Assembly: GCA_046706145.1 (NCBI GenBank)
Contig: JBJKPP010000157.1
Coordinates: 1 to 41,592, forward strand
Length of the DNA: 41,592 bases
Reading direction: 5' to 3'
Source of the DNA: JBJKPP01 sp046706145
Lineage (GTDB): Bacteria > Bacteroidota > Ignavibacteria > Ignavibacteriales > Ignavibacteriaceae
Both the position numbers and the translations under genes were made by a program. The stretch's first letter is position 1. Every line of letters starts with the position of its first letter. A model generated the notes under the pieces. It saw nothing but the letters and a program-made list of their open reading frames with translations, was not told where the DNA came from and did not search any database. Below, piece by piece: positions 40,929 to 41,592 of the stretch.

Positions 40929-41592
40929 AGTTAATTATAGCTTTATTTTTAATTCTATATGTTTCTTGTTCTGTACTTGCACAGAATGAAAATATTATTC
41001 AAGTAACAGGGAAAAAATATATTGGAAAGACTGTCAACGGAGTTTCTGTTAGGGAAGTACAAGGAGATGTTATTTTAAAGCAGGGAAATGTTGTAATTAC
41101 CTGTGACACAGCTATTCAATATATTTCCAGTAATAACGCAAAGCTTATTGGAGATGTTGTTATAACACAAGATACTGTAACAATTATTACGAACGAAGGT
41201 TATTATTATGGCTCTGAAAGAAGAGCAGAAACAACTACTGGAATCAAGCTAAACGACAAGAAAGTTATACTAACAGCAGATTCCGGTAATTATTATTTTA
41301 ATGAAAAAAAAGCTGTATTTGTGCATAATGTTAAGCTCTATGACACTACTTCAACTTTAACTTCTGAACGATTAATATATTTTAGAGACGAAGATAAAGT
41401 AATTGCAACTGGAAATGTTAAAATCATAAACGCTAGCAATATTATTTACGCAGATAGTCTCGATTATTATAGAAAGAATAAAATAAGTTTTGCCTATAGA
41501 AATGTTGAAATAAGAGACTTAAAAAATAATGTTGTGATATTTGGAAACCACTTGGAAGATTATGCAAATAAACATTACACTCTGGTAGATAA
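40925..41592 (+). CDS. LptA/OstA-like LPS transport protein, truncated by window end
   Basis: At least 222 residues are visible and there is no stop before the window ends. A signal peptide (MKLIIALFLILYVSCSVLAQ) is followed by repeated beta-jellyroll units of the OstA type: VSVREVQGDVILKQGNVVITCD, AKLIGDVVITQD, ADSGNYYFNEKKAVFVHNV and KVIATGNVKI. Each turn adds a strand to a bridge that carries LPS through the periplasm. The length already exceeds typical LptA (about 180 aa), so this is either a longer Bacteroidota OstA-like protein or the N-terminal part of a larger one. Its ATG overlaps the lptC stop (ATGA). Confidence 0.85.
   Translation, partial: MKLIIALFLILYVSCSVLAQNENIIQVTGKKYIGKTVNGVSVREVQGDVILKQGNVVITCDTAIQYISSNNAKLIGDVVITQDTVTIITNEGYYYGSERRAETTTGIKLNDKKVILTADSGNYYFNEKKAVFVHNVKLYDTTSTLTSERLIYFRDEDKVIATGNVKIINASNIIYADSLDYYRKNKISFAYRNVEIRDLKNNVVIFGNHLEDYANKHYTLVD

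Overview
The window is AT-rich chromosomal DNA with tightly packed genes, and it looks like a free-living Gram-negative member of the Bacteroidota/Ignavibacteria-Chlorobi group, most likely Ignavibacteriales. The reasons are the type IX secretion genes (a giant SprA beside a PorX-type regulator), the SusC/RagA-like TonB-dependent receptor, LPS/Kdo and Lpt genes, a TAnnTTTG promoter element, and the general scarcity of Shine-Dalgarno sequences. The taxon is inferred from gene content; no rRNA gene is present. No prophage, transposase, CRISPR array, tRNA or rRNA gene was recognised.

Layout. 1-60: tail of a GroES-like co-chaperonin. 61-753: non-coding, with a pair of facing REP-like hairpins and one perfect inverted repeat. 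754-3015: malic enzyme/phosphotransacetylase fusion (MaeB). 3175-7734: a CPBP membrane protease, a secreted esterase and a TonB-dependent receptor. 7829-10796: hpnC-hpnD-hpnE, a complete farnesyl-PP to squalene module with ATGA overlaps. 10973-23034: one long co-directional run, sprA-porX-tsaE-tsaB-DUF1573-accD-panC, in which neighbours overlap or lie within 20 nt. It combines protein secretion, t6A tRNA modification, malonyl-CoA and pantothenate synthesis. 23027-24570 (minus): coaX and birA, converging on panC and functionally linked to it (CoA synthesis, biotinylation of acetyl-CoA carboxylase). 24837-27367: dnaK and an Hsp20. 27480-31570: a multi-pass acyltransferase-like membrane protein, ruvB and an M1 metallopeptidase. 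31575-31838 (minus): a small His-rich membrane protein. 32021-36633: phosphorus uptake genes, phnD-phnC-phnE then pstB-phoU. 36630-38407 (minus): TetR regulator, YtxH protein and rhomboid protease. 38594-41592: kdsA-kdsD-lptC-lptA-like, for Kdo synthesis and LPS export; the last gene runs off the window.

Three points deserve attention. First, three genes (sprA, tsaE, panC) have conserved N-termini that can only be read from AUU or AUA codons, because no ATG, GTG or TTG lies in frame; standard gene callers would truncate or miss them. Second, a four-unit, 11-bp-phased Pho-box-like repeat sits directly upstream of a perfect TAnnTTTG promoter and about 80 nt before a strong terminator, between phnE and pstB. 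This could be a phosphate-controlled small RNA or an attenuated leader of pstB-phoU. Third, pstB-phoU lacks pstSCA next to it and instead adjoins a complete phnDCE transporter.
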